DNA from: Aquificota bacterium
Lineage (GTDB): Bacteria > Aquificota > Aquificia > Aquificales > Hydrogenothermaceae
DNA: 64,000 bases
Direction: 5' to 3'
Assembly (NCBI GenBank): GCA_013153635.1
Contig: JAADDZ010000015.1
Location: 84,151 to 148,150, forward strand
Position 1 is the stretch's first letter, and each line of letters begins with the position of its first letter. Positions 63,680 through 64,000 of this stretch are shown here, piece by piece. A program made the position numbers and the translations under genes. The notes under the pieces are model-generated. The model had not been told where the DNA came from. It saw only the letters and a list, made by a program, of their open reading frames with translations, and made no database searches.

Positions 63680-64000
63680 TAAATATTTTGGAAAATTTTT
63701 AGTTGTTTTTATTCTAACTTTAGCCATATTTGGTGTTATATCTACCAATAGTTATAACTTTCTCCCAAGCAAACCTTTATTAATGCTTATAATATTTTTA
63801 TTTTTTTCTATACTATTTATAATAGTTTTATCAAAAAATAAATCTACTATAAATAAAAGTATTTCCATTATAGCAAGTATTTCTTTAATGTATATTTTTG
63901 TAACCTTCTTTAATTCTGTTGTAATACATGGAGTTTATTTTTTAGATTATTTTGTAGCATATTTATCTTTTATTTACTTGCTTGTTTTAGTATTACTTTA
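63657..64000 (+). CDS. polytopic membrane protein, 3' partial (O-antigen polymerase/ligase candidate)
   Basis: Open from ATG at 63657 (second ATG at 63663) to the window end, about 114 residues. It shows at least three membrane segments (LVVFILTLAIFGVIS, LLMLIIFLFFSILFIIVL, IIASISLMYIFVTFF) and continues beyond. Its position after flippase, sulfotransferase and glycosyltransferase suggests a Wzy-type polymerase or ligase; too little is visible to decide. Confidence 0.65.
   Translation, partial: MSMVLNFNKYFGKFLVVFILTLAIFGVISTNSYNFLPSKPLLMLIIFLFFSILFIIVLSKNKSTINKSISIIASISLMYIFVTFFNSVVIHGVYFLDYFVAYLSFIYLLVLVLL

Overview
The window is a gene-dense, low-G+C (about one third by eye) bacterial chromosome segment with no tRNA, rRNA, CRISPR array or insertion sequence that I can see, and no gap above 300 bases without a gene. 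The gene repertoire suggests a thermophilic, sulfur-metabolising, motile Gram-negative chemolithotroph of the Aquificota, probably Hydrogenothermaceae (Sulfurihydrogenibium/Persephonella-like). It includes an archaeal-type small LeuD, an MpgP/GpgP-type phosphatase, FabI, a MurA, a secretin, DsrE/TusA sulfur-carrier proteins and sulfate activation enzymes. The taxonomic call is inference from gene content, not from a search.

Layout. 1-2044: end of a carbon-nitrogen hydrolase, bioD and a MocA-like nucleotidyltransferase. 2037-3481 (minus): grpE-dnaJ. 3613-6955: dnaG-rpoD with a terminator. 6991-9411 (minus): a Tat-exported PhoD lipoprotein and a CDF metal exporter. 9838-14659 (minus): a tightly packed leuD-usp-TPR-lipoprotein-carA operon. 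14718-16567: a 2-hydroxyacid dehydrogenase and a HAD phosphatase. 16540-26809 (minus): a long co-directional run prmC-murA-radical SAM-purN-trpC-nucleotide-sugar dehydrogenase-fabI-smc. 26918-29651: glnB-amt behind a sigma-54 promoter, then a porin. 29655-33037: fmt, bioA, dGTPase. 33092-34645: a TlpA thioredoxin behind a long palindrome and flgL behind a sigma-28 promoter. 34638-39022: a secreted DsrE protein, a PhnD-like binding protein and a histidine kinase, divergent from a sigma-54 response regulator. 39019-41289 (minus): ubiB-cmk. 41366-46973: type II secretion genes gspCDEF. 46977-49282: a dicarboxylate symporter, a small orphan and a surface protein with a C-terminal sorting tail. 49447-55060: an Fe-S/sulfur-transfer island (mrp, iscS-like, iscU, PP-loop ATPase, tusA, DUF1858-like, nfu) and aroE. 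55147-60520: cysQ, an SLC13 permease, cysC, a HEPN/MNT toxin-antitoxin pair and sat. 60596 to the end: flippase, sulfotransferase, glycosyltransferase and the start of a polytopic membrane protein, a surface-glycan locus.

Three things stand out. First, the cysteine desulfurase homologue next to iscU has lost the PLP-binding lysine (Tyr instead) and other PLP contacts while keeping the mobile-loop Cys, so it is probably not a desulfurase. Second, sat, cysC, cysQ, a sulfate-type permease, a PAPS-dependent sulfotransferase and a flippase lie together with no PAPS reductase, which reads as a glycan-sulfation pathway. Third, GCWGC (and GATC, GGCC) is almost absent; Ala-Ala pairs are recoded to avoid it everywhere except in the flippase gene, which looks recently acquired.
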